From assembly GCA_045110575.1 (NCBI GenBank), contig JBGCGF010000008.1, forward strand, positions 14,365-78,364: a DNA stretch of 64,000 nt, given 5' to 3'. Of this stretch, positions 35,379 through 44,991 are shown piece after piece. The translations under genes were made by a program, and so were the position numbers. Below the pieces are notes generated by a model, which did no database searches, had not been told where the DNA came from, and worked only from the letters and a program-made list of their open reading frames with translations. This DNA comes from CALDTK01 sp045110575 (GTDB lineage: Bacteria > Bacteroidota > Bacteroidia > Chitinophagales > Saprospiraceae). How positions within the stretch are numbered: position 1 is the stretch's first letter; each line of letters opens with the position of its first letter.

Positions 35379-35544
35379 TACGGAGTGCAAATATGCCTCA
35401 CTTGACTTTTACGTTCCGGATAGAATTTAGGTTGCTGAAAAGATGAGTCAAGTTGCTGATAGTCTAGGCGTTGGAGCGTTTTTAGCCCTGTTTGACAGTT
35501 AGAGTAGATTATGACGAGTAGTCTGTTTAAGAACTTCAGGGCCT

Positions 35545-37428
35545 TTATTTCATCAACATTAGATCTCCGGTGGCGACCTGTTCTCCTTCAAGTGAGGTTT
35601 GGTCGTCAGCGATGTAGTACACTATTGCTACGTAAACGCTTTGGTCGAGTGGCTTACCATTTGCGGTTCCATCCCAACCCGTATCACCGCTTTGGTCAAA
35701 GTGCATGTTGCCCCAGCGGTCGAAAATTGAAATCCGCGTTATCGTCGCGTGTCGAGCTTTGGGTTGCCAGACGTCGTTGTTTGCATCACCATTGGGTGAG
35801 AAAGCGGTTGGAAGGAAAATTACGGGCTTGCACGGATCAATCTGGAGGTTGTATTGCTGCTCGCCACATGCGGAGCTGGCAACTAGGGTTCGCTGGCCGG
35901 GAATGGTTAGTGATAAAGTAGCGTCCTCAAAAGCAACACCGTCAAGTTGGTAGGCAAAGCTTGGATCTAGTGGAATATTGATTTCAAAATTGGGTGGCAG
36001 TTGACAAGCGTCTGCTGCTAGTTGATACAGGTCGGCTGTTGGCGCAGCGGGAAGTAATTCAACCTCTGCAAAAAGTGGCTCGATGACATTGCAGCCGTCA
36101 TCAAAACGGAAGGGGTAGCTGCCCGGGGCGTTGACCTCGAGTGTTGGGCTTGTGGTGTCGAGCCAGGCCATGTTGTTTTGAGCGGTGAGTGCCAGGGGAG
36201 TTGTCAAATCGCAAACGGCAGTATCGATGACTGGAATAGGATCTGATTCTATTGCGAGGACTTCAAAGGTGTCTCGATACACATGGCAGCCTGGGATAGT
36301 GGCTTCTACCCAGTATTCGCCTGGCAGGTCTAAGGTGACAGATTCGCCAGATTCACCAGTTGACCAGCGGATTTGATCATAGCCGGATGGGTCTATGTTA
36401 AGATTGAGTTGCTCGCCTGCGCAAACAGTGAGATCATTGAGCGCTGGCAGAGGGGCAACGGCTTCGAGGGAAAATTTTTCCATAAAAATGTAGGCGAAGC
36501 TTCCAGTGTCACTAAAACTACTTGGATTTGCTGCTGCTCTATTTACAGTAAAAGGGATTTCTCGAATGGATTCAAAATTGCCTACGGTCATCCATGTTTT
36601 GATATCTGTGCCAGGCACAGGAGTAGAAATGCATTGCCAAATAGTATCAATGAAGTGGGTGCTGTCAATTGTATACGCCTTGAAAGCATTCCCCAAATCG
36701 GAATCGATGATAAAGTTGTATGGATTCGGGTTTAAATGGTTAGTTGGATTTGATAATGGCTCAGAGTACCGTGGAAGATTATCTGTAAAAAGGAAGCTTA
36801 AATATGGAGTATATAGATCTCCGATTTGATCTTGAGGTCGTTTACTCTCAGGATGGGCAACTTGCAGAGAAAGACAGTATAATGAGTCGGGGCTAGATAT
36901 TCTTGCTAGTTTAGTTTGTAAATAGTCTCGTGTTTCTGCATATTTTTGAATTTCTCCCGGTGATATATCTATACGACTTGGATGTAAATAAATCGAAAAG
37001 ACATTCATGCCTGCATAGGAATCTCCAGATAAGGGCTGAGGCGTGTAGTAGTAAGTAGATGGTATTCCAATGATATTAGGATTAAAATTTACGTAGTATT
37101 TGCTAAATACCTCTGCGTGGCCTCCGCCATTGTAAACAATCCAATCTTTCTGGTAACGATTGTTCGTCCAAGAAGAGTCAAGGCCGTATGCAAAACCTGA
37201 CCCTAGGCGAGGTGGTTCATTCCAGTTGCTTTCTTCGAAGCTACCGTTGCTTATAAGGTTACGTTGAGTAAAACCATCAGGAAGGTAAATTAAGAATAGA
37301 CAAAATATAAAAAGTAGTTGCCCACCTACTGTTAGGTGGGCAACTAAATTCTTCTCGTTGGCCTGACGTGAAGTTGAAGCGTCGAATTTGAAAAAGGACA
37401 ATAAAATGCGGATATAAGAGAATAGCAT
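35545..37428 (-). CDS. Secreted protein with gliding-type (CHU_C, type B) sorting domain
   Basis: A 627-aa predicted T9SS cargo. After a long N-terminal extension (residues 1-32), a hydrophobic core LLFIFCLFLIYLPDGF acts as signal. Residues ~60-330 contain LISNGSFEESNW and SYAGMNVFSIYLH, typical of a secreted discoidin/galactose-binding-like region. Ig-like repeats follow (VCAGEQLNLNIDPSGYDQIR). The C-terminal ~90 residues carry the type B signature FLPTAFSPNGDANNDVW, ISIFDRWGNMHFD, GWDGTANGKPLDQSVYVAIV. The chosen ATG is the only start upstream of the signal core. A strong hairpin with a T-rich flank lies inside the signal codons. Function beyond export is unknown. Confidence 0.82.
   Translation of the reverse strand: MLFSYIRILLSFFKFDASTSRQANEKNLVAHLTVGGQLLFIFCLFLIYLPDGFTQRNLISNGSFEESNWNEPPRLGSGFAYGLDSSWTNNRYQKDWIVYNGGGHAEVFSKYYVNFNPNIIGIPSTYYYTPQPLSGDSYAGMNVFSIYLHPSRIDISPGEIQKYAETRDYLQTKLARISSPDSLYCLSLQVAHPESKRPQDQIGDLYTPYLSFLFTDNLPRYSEPLSNPTNHLNPNPYNFIIDSDLGNAFKAYTIDSTHFIDTIWQCISTPVPGTDIKTWMTVGNFESIREIPFTVNRAAANPSSFSDTGSFAYIFMEKFSLEAVAPLPALNDLTVCAGEQLNLNIDPSGYDQIRWSTGESGESVTLDLPGEYWVEATIPGCHVYRDTFEVLAIESDPIPVIDTAVCDLTTPLALTAQNNMAWLDTTSPTLEVNAPGSYPFRFDDGCNVIEPLFAEVELLPAAPTADLYQLAADACQLPPNFEINIPLDPSFAYQLDGVAFEDATLSLTIPGQRTLVASSACGEQQYNLQIDPCKPVIFLPTAFSPNGDANNDVWQPKARHATITRISIFDRWGNMHFDQSGDTGWDGTANGKPLDQSVYVAIVYYIADDQTSLEGEQVATGDLMLMK
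37301..37346 (-). promoter_or_regulatory. Terminator-like hairpin inside the 5' coding region
   Basis: TAGTTGCCCACCTA (37315-37328) and TAGGTGGGCAACTA (37333-37346) form a perfect 14-bp stem with a four-base loop. On the minus strand CTTTTTATATTTTG follows. It resembles an intrinsic terminator but is within the signal-peptide codons, so it may act as an attenuator, or the true start may differ. Confidence 0.5.
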
Positions 37429-37648
37429 CGGGAGGTTTTTGTACTGTAGTTTAACGGTATGGGTTATCTGTCATAATTGGAAGTGAATAGACGTATAGGC
37501 CGTGATCATATGTAATATAGAAATAAAGGTCTAGTAGGGTTTTAGTTTTAGTTGGTTTGCCGCCTTTCTTACATATTTAGGAATCAAGGCCAAGGTCAAG
37601 AAATCGGTTCGACTTTTTTTTCCCTAATTTGTAAGTCAGGAACCTTGT

Positions 37649-37662
37649 GTTTTGGCGAAAGC
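37649..37662 (+). repeat. Iterated 14-mer, exact copy (between 35545 and 37745 genes)
   Basis: GTTTTGGCGAAAGC, intergenic. The surrounding stretch 37429-37744 holds no gene; the only other feature is the terminator at 37672-37710. Confidence 0.9.
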
Positions 37663-37671
37663 CCTCCCTAA

Positions 37672-37710
37672 AATCAACAAAACCCCACCCCGACCAAGGT
37701 CGGAGTGAGG
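37672..37710 (-). terminator. Intrinsic terminator after the first LruC gene
   Basis: On the minus strand CCTCACTCCGACC and GGTCGGGGTGGGG form a stem with two mismatches or wobbles, followed by TTTTG. It lies 35 bp after the stop. Confidence 0.7.
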
Positions 37711-37744
37711 CTGTTGAAGATTCAGATGTATTAGGTCTTTAAGG

Positions 37745-39838
37745 CTAGAACCCTTTGTTGGAGTTCACATTGGCGCCTGTATCTTGATACCATCCTCGGC
37801 TACTTGTGCCGCCGAAGGTTGCCCAGTCTGCGAAGTTTGCGTAGACTTCGTTGATTGGAGTTTGTTCCTTTGGATAAACGAATGACTCAGGTACATGAAT
37901 CGCCCATGGAAGGTTGTTTTCGTCGACATAGTAGAATCCTGCGTCCATGTTAGAGGCATCTGCTTCTGTATTGAAGCTTGTCATGTCGGCGTACTCGGTT
38001 GGGTGATTACCAGCGAGGTGAATCTCACGCTTGCGATCTTGACTACGCATCATGAATGGTTGGTACGGTGCACCACCAATTTTCTCACGATCAATAGCAT
38101 TTATGAAGGTAATCTTAAGTGCAATCTTACCTGGGCTAACCGTTGGTCGCTCTGGGTCGGTATTCACGATTCCTCCGCGTTCTACACTAGAAAACAATGC
38201 GAAGCCATCGGTGAAGACTGGGATAACCGCTTCAGAAAGTCCGGATTCTGTACCGTTTGATTCAATACGAACGTAATCGTCAGTCAGTACTTGTCCAGTT
38301 ACGCTTTCAATTTCTTGCGGGTCGATCGGAAGGCGGATGGAGAAACCGTGGTTTTGGGAAGCTCCCATTGCTCGCACTTGCAAGTGCAGTTCGATGTCTT
38401 TGACACGCTCTTTAGCGTCAAGAATTTCAATGAAACTGTAGTCAACTACTAGGTCGTTGAAATCGTAGTCGCCAAGTCGTGGCCACATGTCTTCGTAAGC
38501 AATCGTGCCGAAGTTGCCTTGGCCCGGTGCGTAGCTTGTGTAAGCACGCTCTGGATCAAGTGGGTAGATGTCATTAACATCGGCAACGCCGTCACCATCT
38601 CTGTCTGAAGGCTCTGGGTCAATAGTTGGCGTCGTGACCACTTCTACAGATCCCCATGGAGTAGCATCAACTAGGAATACTGCGTCGTTGAAGTCATTGT
38701 CACCTGAAGGGCGATTAAGATCCTCGATTCCAAGTACAAAGTACTCTTCTTCGTTATTGGTAAGTAGCACCATGTGCTTGCGTGACTCTTCCTCTGTGAA
38801 TGTATTGAGTTTGTCAATAGAGTAACGGGTACTCGATGATTCGTTCACCGTACGAGAACTTCTGTTCCAACCGTTTGGTACAAGGAACCAACCGACACCC
38901 GTTCCTTTTTCGAACTTTCCTACGTACATACGATCTCCTGCTTTAAGTGCACCTCCAGAGCCTCGGAAGCTCGTGTTTGGAAATGCTACAGTGCGAACAT
39001 CGATCTCGCTAGCATCTGTTGGCGGGTTTTCTGGGTCAAATACGAAGTAGCCAACAGAGTTCATGTATCCAGCGCCCTCGTGCGCAAAAGAAAGCCATAG
39101 CTCACCATCCTGCTTAAATACGACACTACTGCTAAAATTGTCGTCTAAGTAGTTCTGATTTGCATCAGGTACATTCCCAGATTCAGGAAGATTTGAAGCA
39201 ATGAATTCTAGAACATCAGAGGATACCGTTCGGCGACTGATTAAGTTTCTAGGTTTTCCAAGTCTACTATAGGTCGTGAGGTATGAGTAACCAGAACGAG
39301 CTCCCAGTGTTCCCGAATTTAAACCAGTACTCGTATCCTCAGGTCCTTCAAGTGGATCTTCTAAGATTCTTCCAGTAGTATTGGTCTCAGCTCCGAGGTT
39401 GTACTCCGTTGATTGGTCCGCTCCTACACCAATGCGGTGCCATTGAGGAAATCCAGCGCCTGTTACTTGAACCAATAAAGAGTCCGTGTAGCTAGGTAGC
39501 GTAAGCTGAGGTTGCCAGATACCATTGATATCCGTTGCTCCTTTCGAAATTAGAGATAAACTACCGTCAGGCATCTGCTTAAAGATCTGCATACCAACTT
39601 GGTTCATCACCTCGTTGGTTTCATCGTCTTGTGCAACGATGCGGAACGAAGACTCTGCTGTAGTAGCAAAGTTGAAGCCTTCCGGAGCTTTAACCTCTTT
39701 AATATTAGACGAAACATTGGCGGGCCCCTCTTCCCAATCTTCGATTCGGTCTAGAGAGCTTTCGCAGGACTGTAGTAGCCCCGTCAGAATGAGGCCACCT
39801 AGGAACAGGGCCTTTGTTGAGAGTATTTGTTTCATCAA
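37745..39838 (-). CDS. LruC-domain lipoprotein
   Basis: This 697-aa predicted lipoprotein has a signal with lipobox LLQSC (residues ~21-25) followed by ESSLDR. A middle DUF4114-like segment contains RPSGDNDFNDAVFLVDATPW. A calcium-type motif (DRDGDGVADVNDIYPLD) precedes the C-terminal LruC domain (residues ~440-690) with YDFNDLVVDYSFIE and RAMGASQNHGFSIRLP. LruC proteins are surface or outer-membrane proteins with no settled function. The broken gene directly upstream is a close paralog (same domain order). Both lie downstream of the sugar transferase in the same direction. Confidence 0.85.
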   Translation of the reverse strand: MMKQILSTKALFLGGLILTGLLQSCESSLDRIEDWEEGPANVSSNIKEVKAPEGFNFATTAESSFRIVAQDDETNEVMNQVGMQIFKQMPDGSLSLISKGATDINGIWQPQLTLPSYTDSLLVQVTGAGFPQWHRIGVGADQSTEYNLGAETNTTGRILEDPLEGPEDTSTGLNSGTLGARSGYSYLTTYSRLGKPRNLISRRTVSSDVLEFIASNLPESGNVPDANQNYLDDNFSSSVVFKQDGELWLSFAHEGAGYMNSVGYFVFDPENPPTDASEIDVRTVAFPNTSFRGSGGALKAGDRMYVGKFEKGTGVGWFLVPNGWNRSSRTVNESSSTRYSIDKLNTFTEEESRKHMVLLTNNEEEYFVLGIEDLNRPSGDNDFNDAVFLVDATPWGSVEVVTTPTIDPEPSDRDGDGVADVNDIYPLDPERAYTSYAPGQGNFGTIAYEDMWPRLGDYDFNDLVVDYSFIEILDAKERVKDIELHLQVRAMGASQNHGFSIRLPIDPQEIESVTGQVLTDDYVRIESNGTESGLSEAVIPVFTDGFALFSSVERGGIVNTDPERPTVSPGKIALKITFINAIDREKIGGAPYQPFMMRSQDRKREIHLAGNHPTEYADMTSFNTEADASNMDAGFYYVDENNLPWAIHVPESFVYPKEQTPINEVYANFADWATFGGTSSRGWYQDTGANVNSNKGF

Positions 39839-39930
39839 GTTGTATTAGTGTGTCTGTTGAACTGGGGCGGGGGGCTTGCTTGCTAGTTGTCTATTCAGAT
39901 GCGCACGAATACTGCTACAATGTCCAAAGG

Positions 39931-42017
39931 TTAGTATCCCTTCGAGCCATTGACATTTGAGCCAGTATTCCTGAACCAGTCAGGAACGCTTTCACCTCCG
40001 AAAGTCGCCCATGTCGCGAAGTTTTCATATACCTCAGTAATTGGAATTCGTTCCTTTGGGTAAATGAAAGTTTCAGGGACATGAATGGCCCACGGTAAGT
40101 TTCTACTGTCTACATAGCAGAATCCGTTTGCTAGATCAGATTTATCGTCTCCAGTATTAAAGAGAGATATATCTGCTCGTTCGGTTGGGGAGTAGCCAGC
40201 GAGGTGAATTTCAAGACTTCGATCCTGCTTGCGCAGCATGAAAGGATCGTAGGGAGCATATCCGATAAACTCACGTTCAATCGGGGATATGAAGGTTATC
40301 TTAATATCCAGGTTGCCAGGATTCACCCATGGTCGGGCGGGGTCGGTGTTTACGATGCCTCCTGTTTCTACGCTTTCGAAGAGAGAGAAGCCATCTGTGA
40401 ACACTGGAACTACTGCCATACTCATGCCAGATTCCGTGCCATTTGAATTTAAATCGAAATAGTTATCAGTTATTACCTGTCCACTGATAGATTCTACCAA
40501 TTGCGGCGAAATTGGGAGACGAATTGCAAAGCCGTGATTTTGAGATGCACCCATTGCAGCGACTTCCATTTTTATTTGGATGTCTTTTACGCTATTCTGA
40601 GCGTCCAATGTTTCTATGAAACTGTAGTTGATGACCATATCGTTAAAGTCATAATCTCCTTTACGTGGCCATAGATCTTCGAAGGCTATTGTTCCGTAAT
40701 TGTTTTCTCCAGGTGAGAAACTTACATAAGCTCTTTCATCATCTTCAGGAAAAGCATCTAAGTGGTCTGGCACACCGTCGTTGTCGCTATCAGCACCAGG
40801 GATAACTACCTCAGGGGTGTTGTCTGTGTTGATTGCAGAGAAGGGTGTTGCTTCAATGAGGAAAACGGCATCGTTAAAGTCGTTGTCTCCGCTAGGTCGG
40901 TTGGGTCTTCAAAAGCGACGATCAGGAACTCTTCGGAGTTGTTGTTCAGGAGTAAGGCGTGCGACCGAGATTCAGGGCTAGTGAAGGTGTTCAAATCTTC
41001 GAATGAATACCGGGTAGTACTGCTTTCATTTACAGTGGAAGTGTTGCCATTCCAGCCATTTGGAACTAGAAACCAACCTACTCCTGTGCCCTTTTCGAAG
41101 GTGCCTAAGTAGATTCTGTCTCCTGTATTTAGTCCACCTCCCGATCCAGCATAACTTGTGTTAGGGAACAAGATTGTACGTGCATCAATGTCGGCTACGG
41201 TTGTTGGTGGATTGTTGGGATCGAAGGTGAAGTAGCCTACAGAATTTCTGTATCCAGCTCCTTCATGAATGAAGCTCACCCATAACTCACCGTCTTCGTC
41301 AAATATAATATTACTAGATATGTTTTCTTCTAAGTATTGAGGGTTGAACTCTGGTACTGGGCGATTTTCAGGAAGGTTAGCTGCAACGAAATCAAGAATA
41401 TTGTCGCCAACTTCTGCGGGAGTGGTCAGGTAAGATGGGATGCCACTAGAATTGACAGTACCAATGTAGCTGTAGCCTGAGCGAGATCCTAGTGTTTGTG
41501 TATTATTTTTGAACCCAGGATCATCCTGCGGAATAATCGGATCTTGTAGGATTCTACCAGTGGTATTATCTGCTCCGAATGTATAATTAACGACGGCTGA
41601 ATTTGTAGTGATTTTGTGCCATTGTGGAAATCCTGGAGTAAGCACTTTTAGTGTTAGTGAATCAACGTCTGCAGGGATCGTTAATTCGGGCTTCCAGATT
41701 CCTGTTCTATCGGTATTTCCTCTTGCTAGGAGACTAAGTCTTTCGTTGGTAGTCGTAGTGTATATTTCAACACTGACAGTGGCTATAGGAGCGGTGCCAT
41801 CGGAATTGAGTGCGTTAAGAGCAAACTCTACCGTTTGGGTTGTCTGATAGTCGAATCCAGCCTTTCCGACGAGATCTTCTATATTTTCTCCAACAACAGG
41901 TTCCTGGTCATTCTCCCAATCCTGGATGCGATCCATTGAACTCTCGCATGATTGTAGGATGACTAGAAATGTAAATGATAGGAATATTAATGCCTTCTGT
42001 GGCGTAAGGAATTTCAT
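39931..42017 (-). pseudogene. LruC-domain lipoprotein, frameshifted near 40,905
   Basis: The 5' part (42017 to ~40906) encodes a signal with lipobox LQSC + ESSMDR and a region parallel to the neighbouring LruC protein up to FLIVAFEDP. The frame is then lost. The 3' part resumes in another frame (NRPSGDNDFNDAVFLIEATP, then DSDNDGVPDHLDAFPEDDER and the full LruC domain YDFNDMVINYSFIE) to the stop at 39931. Comparison with the paralog (IEDLNRPSGDND) shows that one base is missing in GTTGGGTCTTC (about 40900-40910). No repeat tract is present, so it is either a recent single-base deletion or a sequence error. The repaired protein would be ~695 aa. Confidence 0.8.
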
Positions 42018-42066
42018 AATTAAATATTATAAGAATAATAAATAGGGTGGGGGGTATGTACTGGCC

Positions 42067-42106
42067 ATATCACGCTATATCACGCTATATCACGCGATAT
42101 CACGCG
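42067..42106. repeat. Four tandem copies of a 10-bp unit (ATATCACGCT/G)
   Basis: Two ATATCACGCT then two ATATCACGCG, spaced by one helical turn, between the sugar transferase stop and the start of the broken LruC gene. The position suits an operator for the LruC gene. Confidence 0.7.
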
Positions 42107-42122
42107 ATAGGAACTTGCTGAA

Positions 42123-42827
42123 TTATGCATTTACACGTTGTGCCGATGCAGGAATGGTTAGCCATAGGAGTTTTAGGTCGTACCAGAATGAGTTTACTTG
42201 GGCGTACTCATTATCGAGTTGCTTACGACGCTCTTCACTGAGCTCTTTGCCACCTCGTTCGGTTACTTGCCAGAGTCCGGTAATACCGGCTGGGGCTAAG
42301 AATCGAGCGGCATCTTTATCATTTGTCAACGTTTCTGCTTCATATAGCGGTAGTGGTCTATTACCAACTAGGCTCATGTCACCTTTGACGACATTTAGTA
42401 ATTGTGGTAATTCATCCAATGACGTATTTCTGAGGATACGACCGACTGGTGTGATTCTCGGATCGTCTTCAACCTTTAGGAATGAAGCTTTCTCAAGAAC
42501 TCGAGCAGCTTGCTTTTCTGAAACCCAACCGTCATCACCTAGTAGTGTAAGACCATCCATTGACGGTAGCTGCGGTTGGAAATTATCATCCTGATCATAA
42601 GCATTCAAATGCTCAACTTCCTTTAGAAGTTGATCGGCATTGATACTCATGCTTCTGAATTTGAAGAAATCGAACACTTGCCAACCTTGACCTACACGCT
42701 TACTGGTGTAAAATACAGGACCTTTCGACTCAAGTCGAATGGCTACGGCGATAAAGAAAAAGACAGGTGCTAGCGCAATAAGTAAGATAGAGGCGACAAC
42801 AATGTCAAAAATTCGTTTGGTGTTCAA
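42123..42827 (-). CDS. Polyprenol-phosphate sugar-1-phosphate transferase (WcaJ/PglC-type)
   Basis: This 234-aa membrane enzyme transfers a sugar phosphate from a nucleotide sugar to undecaprenyl phosphate, the first step of exopolysaccharide or glycan assembly. An N-terminal hydrophobic helix (IFDIVVASILLIALAPVFFF) is followed by the family motifs GPVFYTSKRVGQ, FFKFRSM, TPVGRILRNTSLDELPQLLN, GDMSLVGNRPLPL and AGITGLWQV. The central insert (residues ~80-125, NAYDQDDNFQPQLP...) is longer than in minimal PglC. It lacks the N-terminal four-helix part of full WcaJ. No glycosyltransferase cluster surrounds it; the nearest neighbours are a response regulator and the LruC genes. Confidence 0.92.
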   Translation of the reverse strand: MNTKRIFDIVVASILLIALAPVFFFIAVAIRLESKGPVFYTSKRVGQGWQVFDFFKFRSMSINADQLLKEVEHLNAYDQDDNFQPQLPSMDGLTLLGDDGWVSEKQAARVLEKASFLKVEDDPRITPVGRILRNTSLDELPQLLNVVKGDMSLVGNRPLPLYEAETLTNDKDAARFLAPAGITGLWQVTERGGKELSEERRKQLDNEYAQVNSFWYDLKLLWLTIPASAQRVNA

Positions 42828-42887
42828 AATACTAAGTTTTAGAGAAGCTGGAGAGCTATTGAAAGAAGATCGATTGGTAGAATGGCT

Positions 42888-43328
42888 TTAAATCGCTTGG
42901 ACGCTGCTGCGCATCATCTTGATGACGCTAGCGTAGCCAGATTGCTGTACAGACTGTCGTTCCTGTGGAAGTAAGCGAGAAAGACGCAGCTTCAGTTCGA
43001 GAGGATTGAATGGCTTTGTCATAAAGTCGTTCGCTCCGGCTTCGATCGCAGCAATGCGAGAGAGGCTTTCGTAGTGTCCTGAAAGGACTAATACAGGAAG
43101 AGAAACAAAGGCGGCCATAGATCTAACTCGCTTAAGGAGGTCTACACCACCCATACGCGGCATTGAAAGGTCAAGGATGAGAGCGTCTACAGGTTCTGCC
43201 TGCAATAAGAATTCTAGTGCTTCGATACCGTCACTGGTGCTTTTAATTGTATAATTTTTTCTGAGCACCTCTGTGAGGAGAGTGCGCATGACTGGAGAGT
43301 CGTCTACAATGAGTACTTGTTTGTTCAT
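42888..43328 (-). CDS. Single-domain response regulator
   Basis: This 146-aa CheY-like receiver domain has the acidic pair in VLIVDDSPVMRTLL, the phospho-acceptor aspartate in ALILDLSMPRMGG, the Thr/Ser switch in PVLVLSGHYE and the lysine in DFMTKPFNPLELK. No output domain follows; the last ~25 residues (RQSVQQSGYASVIKMM) are a short tail. It lies 60 bp upstream of the sugar transferase in the same direction, so the two may be co-transcribed. No histidine kinase is in the window. Confidence 0.92.
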   Translation of the reverse strand: MNKQVLIVDDSPVMRTLLTEVLRKNYTIKSTSDGIEALEFLLQAEPVDALILDLSMPRMGGVDLLKRVRSMAAFVSLPVLVLSGHYESLSRIAAIEAGANDFMTKPFNPLELKLRLSRLLPQERQSVQQSGYASVIKMMRSSVQAI

Positions 43329-43994
43329 GTTTGAAGATTGCGTGTTCGGTTTTAAGTTTAAATCCGAACTAGTGTTTGTGTGTTCCAGTTGACAGTGTTG
43401 TTAGATATAGATCAAAAAAAGGGCCACACTACTAGGCGAATTTTGGCTGTTTTCGGACTTTGGTAGTTTTTAGCCTGAGTTTGGTTGAGATCGCATTTAT
43501 TTCGAAATTATATTCCATATTTAAATATGTGTTTTTATACCGTTTTGCCTTTCCTGCACTAATTATGGGTGTCGAGAGGTCCAGTGTTTACAGGAGTTTG
43601 AGCTAAAAGGCCTCGTTAGTGCACGTTACGACTGAATAACCTGAATAGGTTAGTCCTTTAGAATGATAGAAGGTTTTCCTAATACTTTAAGTATATGCCT
43701 TAAACGCCATGTGTTTTAAGGCTCAATTGTATCACAGTTATAGGTGTAGGCTTTCTAAGTGTATGTTTATCGATTCACTTGATTGAAGTGTATAATGTGT
43801 TTTGGCGAAAGCTCTCTATATCTATAGTGTGAACAAATTGCAATAAAGTAAAATGTGATAGGTTGTTGCCTCTTATCTGCTTTTTGGCGCAGGATTTGCC
43901 AGTTTAATAACTGCAAACACACTAGACCTAGTCTAAGCGCAATACGTCGAGAGAGGTATGATGCTTAGTCAAGTTCGACACACAAACACAAACT
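43329..43994. other. 666-bp divergent intergenic region
   Basis: It separates the response regulator (minus) and LytTR (plus) genes. It is AT-rich with no coding potential, holds one exact 14-mer (43799-43812), and has a CTCGTTAGT...CACG...ACGACTGAA segment (43612-43634) resembling one at 4683-4701 upstream of the 4805 lipoprotein. Nothing else was recognised. Confidence 0.4.
43799..43812 (+). repeat. Iterated 14-mer, exact copy (upstream of the LytTR gene)
   Basis: GTTTTGGCGAAAGC, intergenic, 183 bp before the LytTR ATG. Confidence 0.9.
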
Positions 43995-44306
43995 ATGAAC
44001 GAAGTATTCATCCGCAAGGGGGCGGGGTACGTCAAGGTACCTTATGACCAGATCCTGTACATCGAGAATATCGGTGACTATGTGCGCATTAAGACCAACG
44101 AAGGCAGCCACACTATACATTCTACCTTAAAGCGCATCGGCGAGAAGCTAGCGAACTCTGAGTTCGTCAAGGTGCACCGCTCATATATCATCAACCTGTC
44201 GAAGATTTCGAATATCGCCGACAGCTCGTTGAAGATTGAAGACAAAACCATTCCCATCAGTCGTGCAAATCGCCCGAAATTGATGAGTATGATCAATGTG
44301 ATCTAG
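43995..44306 (+). CDS. Stand-alone LytTR DNA-binding protein
   Basis: A 103-aa protein that is only a LytTR domain: the N-terminal FIRKGAGYVKVPYDQILYIE, VRIKTNEGSHTIHSTLKRIG, and the DNA-binding end FVKVHRSYIINLSKI, IPISRANRPKL. Usually the domain is fused to a receiver; here it stands alone. A single-domain receiver is encoded divergently 666 bp away. They could work together, but that is inference. A strong terminator follows the gene. Confidence 0.92.
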   Translation: MNEVFIRKGAGYVKVPYDQILYIENIGDYVRIKTNEGSHTIHSTLKRIGEKLANSEFVKVHRSYIINLSKISNIADSSLKIEDKTIPISRANRPKLMSMINVI

Positions 44307-44337
44307 GACAATTTTTATCCTGTTCAATGACCCAGTA

Positions 44338-44372
44338 GCCGTCAATCCCTCGAGGATTGGCGGCTTTTTTTA
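44338..44372 (+). terminator. Intrinsic terminator after the LytTR gene
   Basis: AGCCGTCAATCC pairs with GGATTGGCGGCT (one G-T), loop CTCGA, then seven T. It also separates the convergent lspA gene. Confidence 0.88.
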
Positions 44373-44379
44373 TGTAATC

Positions 44380-44991
44380 CTACACCAGTCCTTCCTGAAA
44401 TACCTTTCGGTAAAACAGGAGTAATGCAGCTACGCCTACAGAGATTGCTGCATCAGCTACATTGAATATGTAGCGAAAAAACTCAAAACGTTCGCCCGCC
44501 CATACAGGAAACCAGTCTGGAAATGTCCCGTCAAAGAGCGGAAAATGAAGCATATCCACCACTTTCCCTTGAAGGAATCCGGCATATCCGCTACCCCAGC
44601 TAACAAGCTCACCGACCTCGCGACCAGTGCTTTCCGTGAAGATTAAGCCATAAAATCCCGAGTCGATCATGTTACCGATCGCACCTGCGAGTATCATCGC
44701 AAAGCACACAAGTAGTCCCGTAGGCAATTGCTTCGTGATGAATTGTCGTATTAAGTAGATGAGGTAGCCAATCGCTACTAAGCGAAAGAGGCTCAAGCCG
44801 TACTTTCCAACGGTGCCTCCAAACGACGCTCCGAAGGCCATTCCTTCATTCTCAACGAAATGGACCAAGAACCAACCGGGACCGAATGATTCGCCCAACT
44901 GCATGTTGGTCTTTACCCAATACTTCGTCAGTTGGTCGATGACCAGTATGAGTACAACGACAAGTACTACTAAGTTACGTTGCTTCTTCAT
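44380..44991 (-). CDS. lspA: Signal peptidase II (second, downstream copy)
   Basis: This 203-aa inner-membrane aspartic protease removes signal peptides of prolipoproteins. Four hydrophobic helices are visible. Signature segments are VLILVIDQLTKYWVKTNM, VHFVENEGMAFG, the catalytic aspartate in AGAIGNMIDSGFYG, and the second in FNVADAAISVGV. The loop between catalytic regions is longer than in Proteobacteria (FTESTGREVGELVSWGSG...), usual for Bacteroidota. The ATG at 44991 lies inside the upstream lspA, overlapping it by 17 bp. The two proteins are clear paralogs but diverged in the loop. With many lipoproteins in this window, two peptidases with different substrates are conceivable but not shown. 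Confidence 0.9.
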   Translation of the reverse strand: MKKQRNLVVLVVVLILVIDQLTKYWVKTNMQLGESFGPGWFLVHFVENEGMAFGASFGGTVGKYGLSLFRLVAIGYLIYLIRQFITKQLPTGLLVCFAMILAGAIGNMIDSGFYGLIFTESTGREVGELVSWGSGYAGFLQGKVVDMLHFPLFDGTFPDWFPVWAGERFEFFRYIFNVADAAISVGVAALLLFYRKVFQEGLV

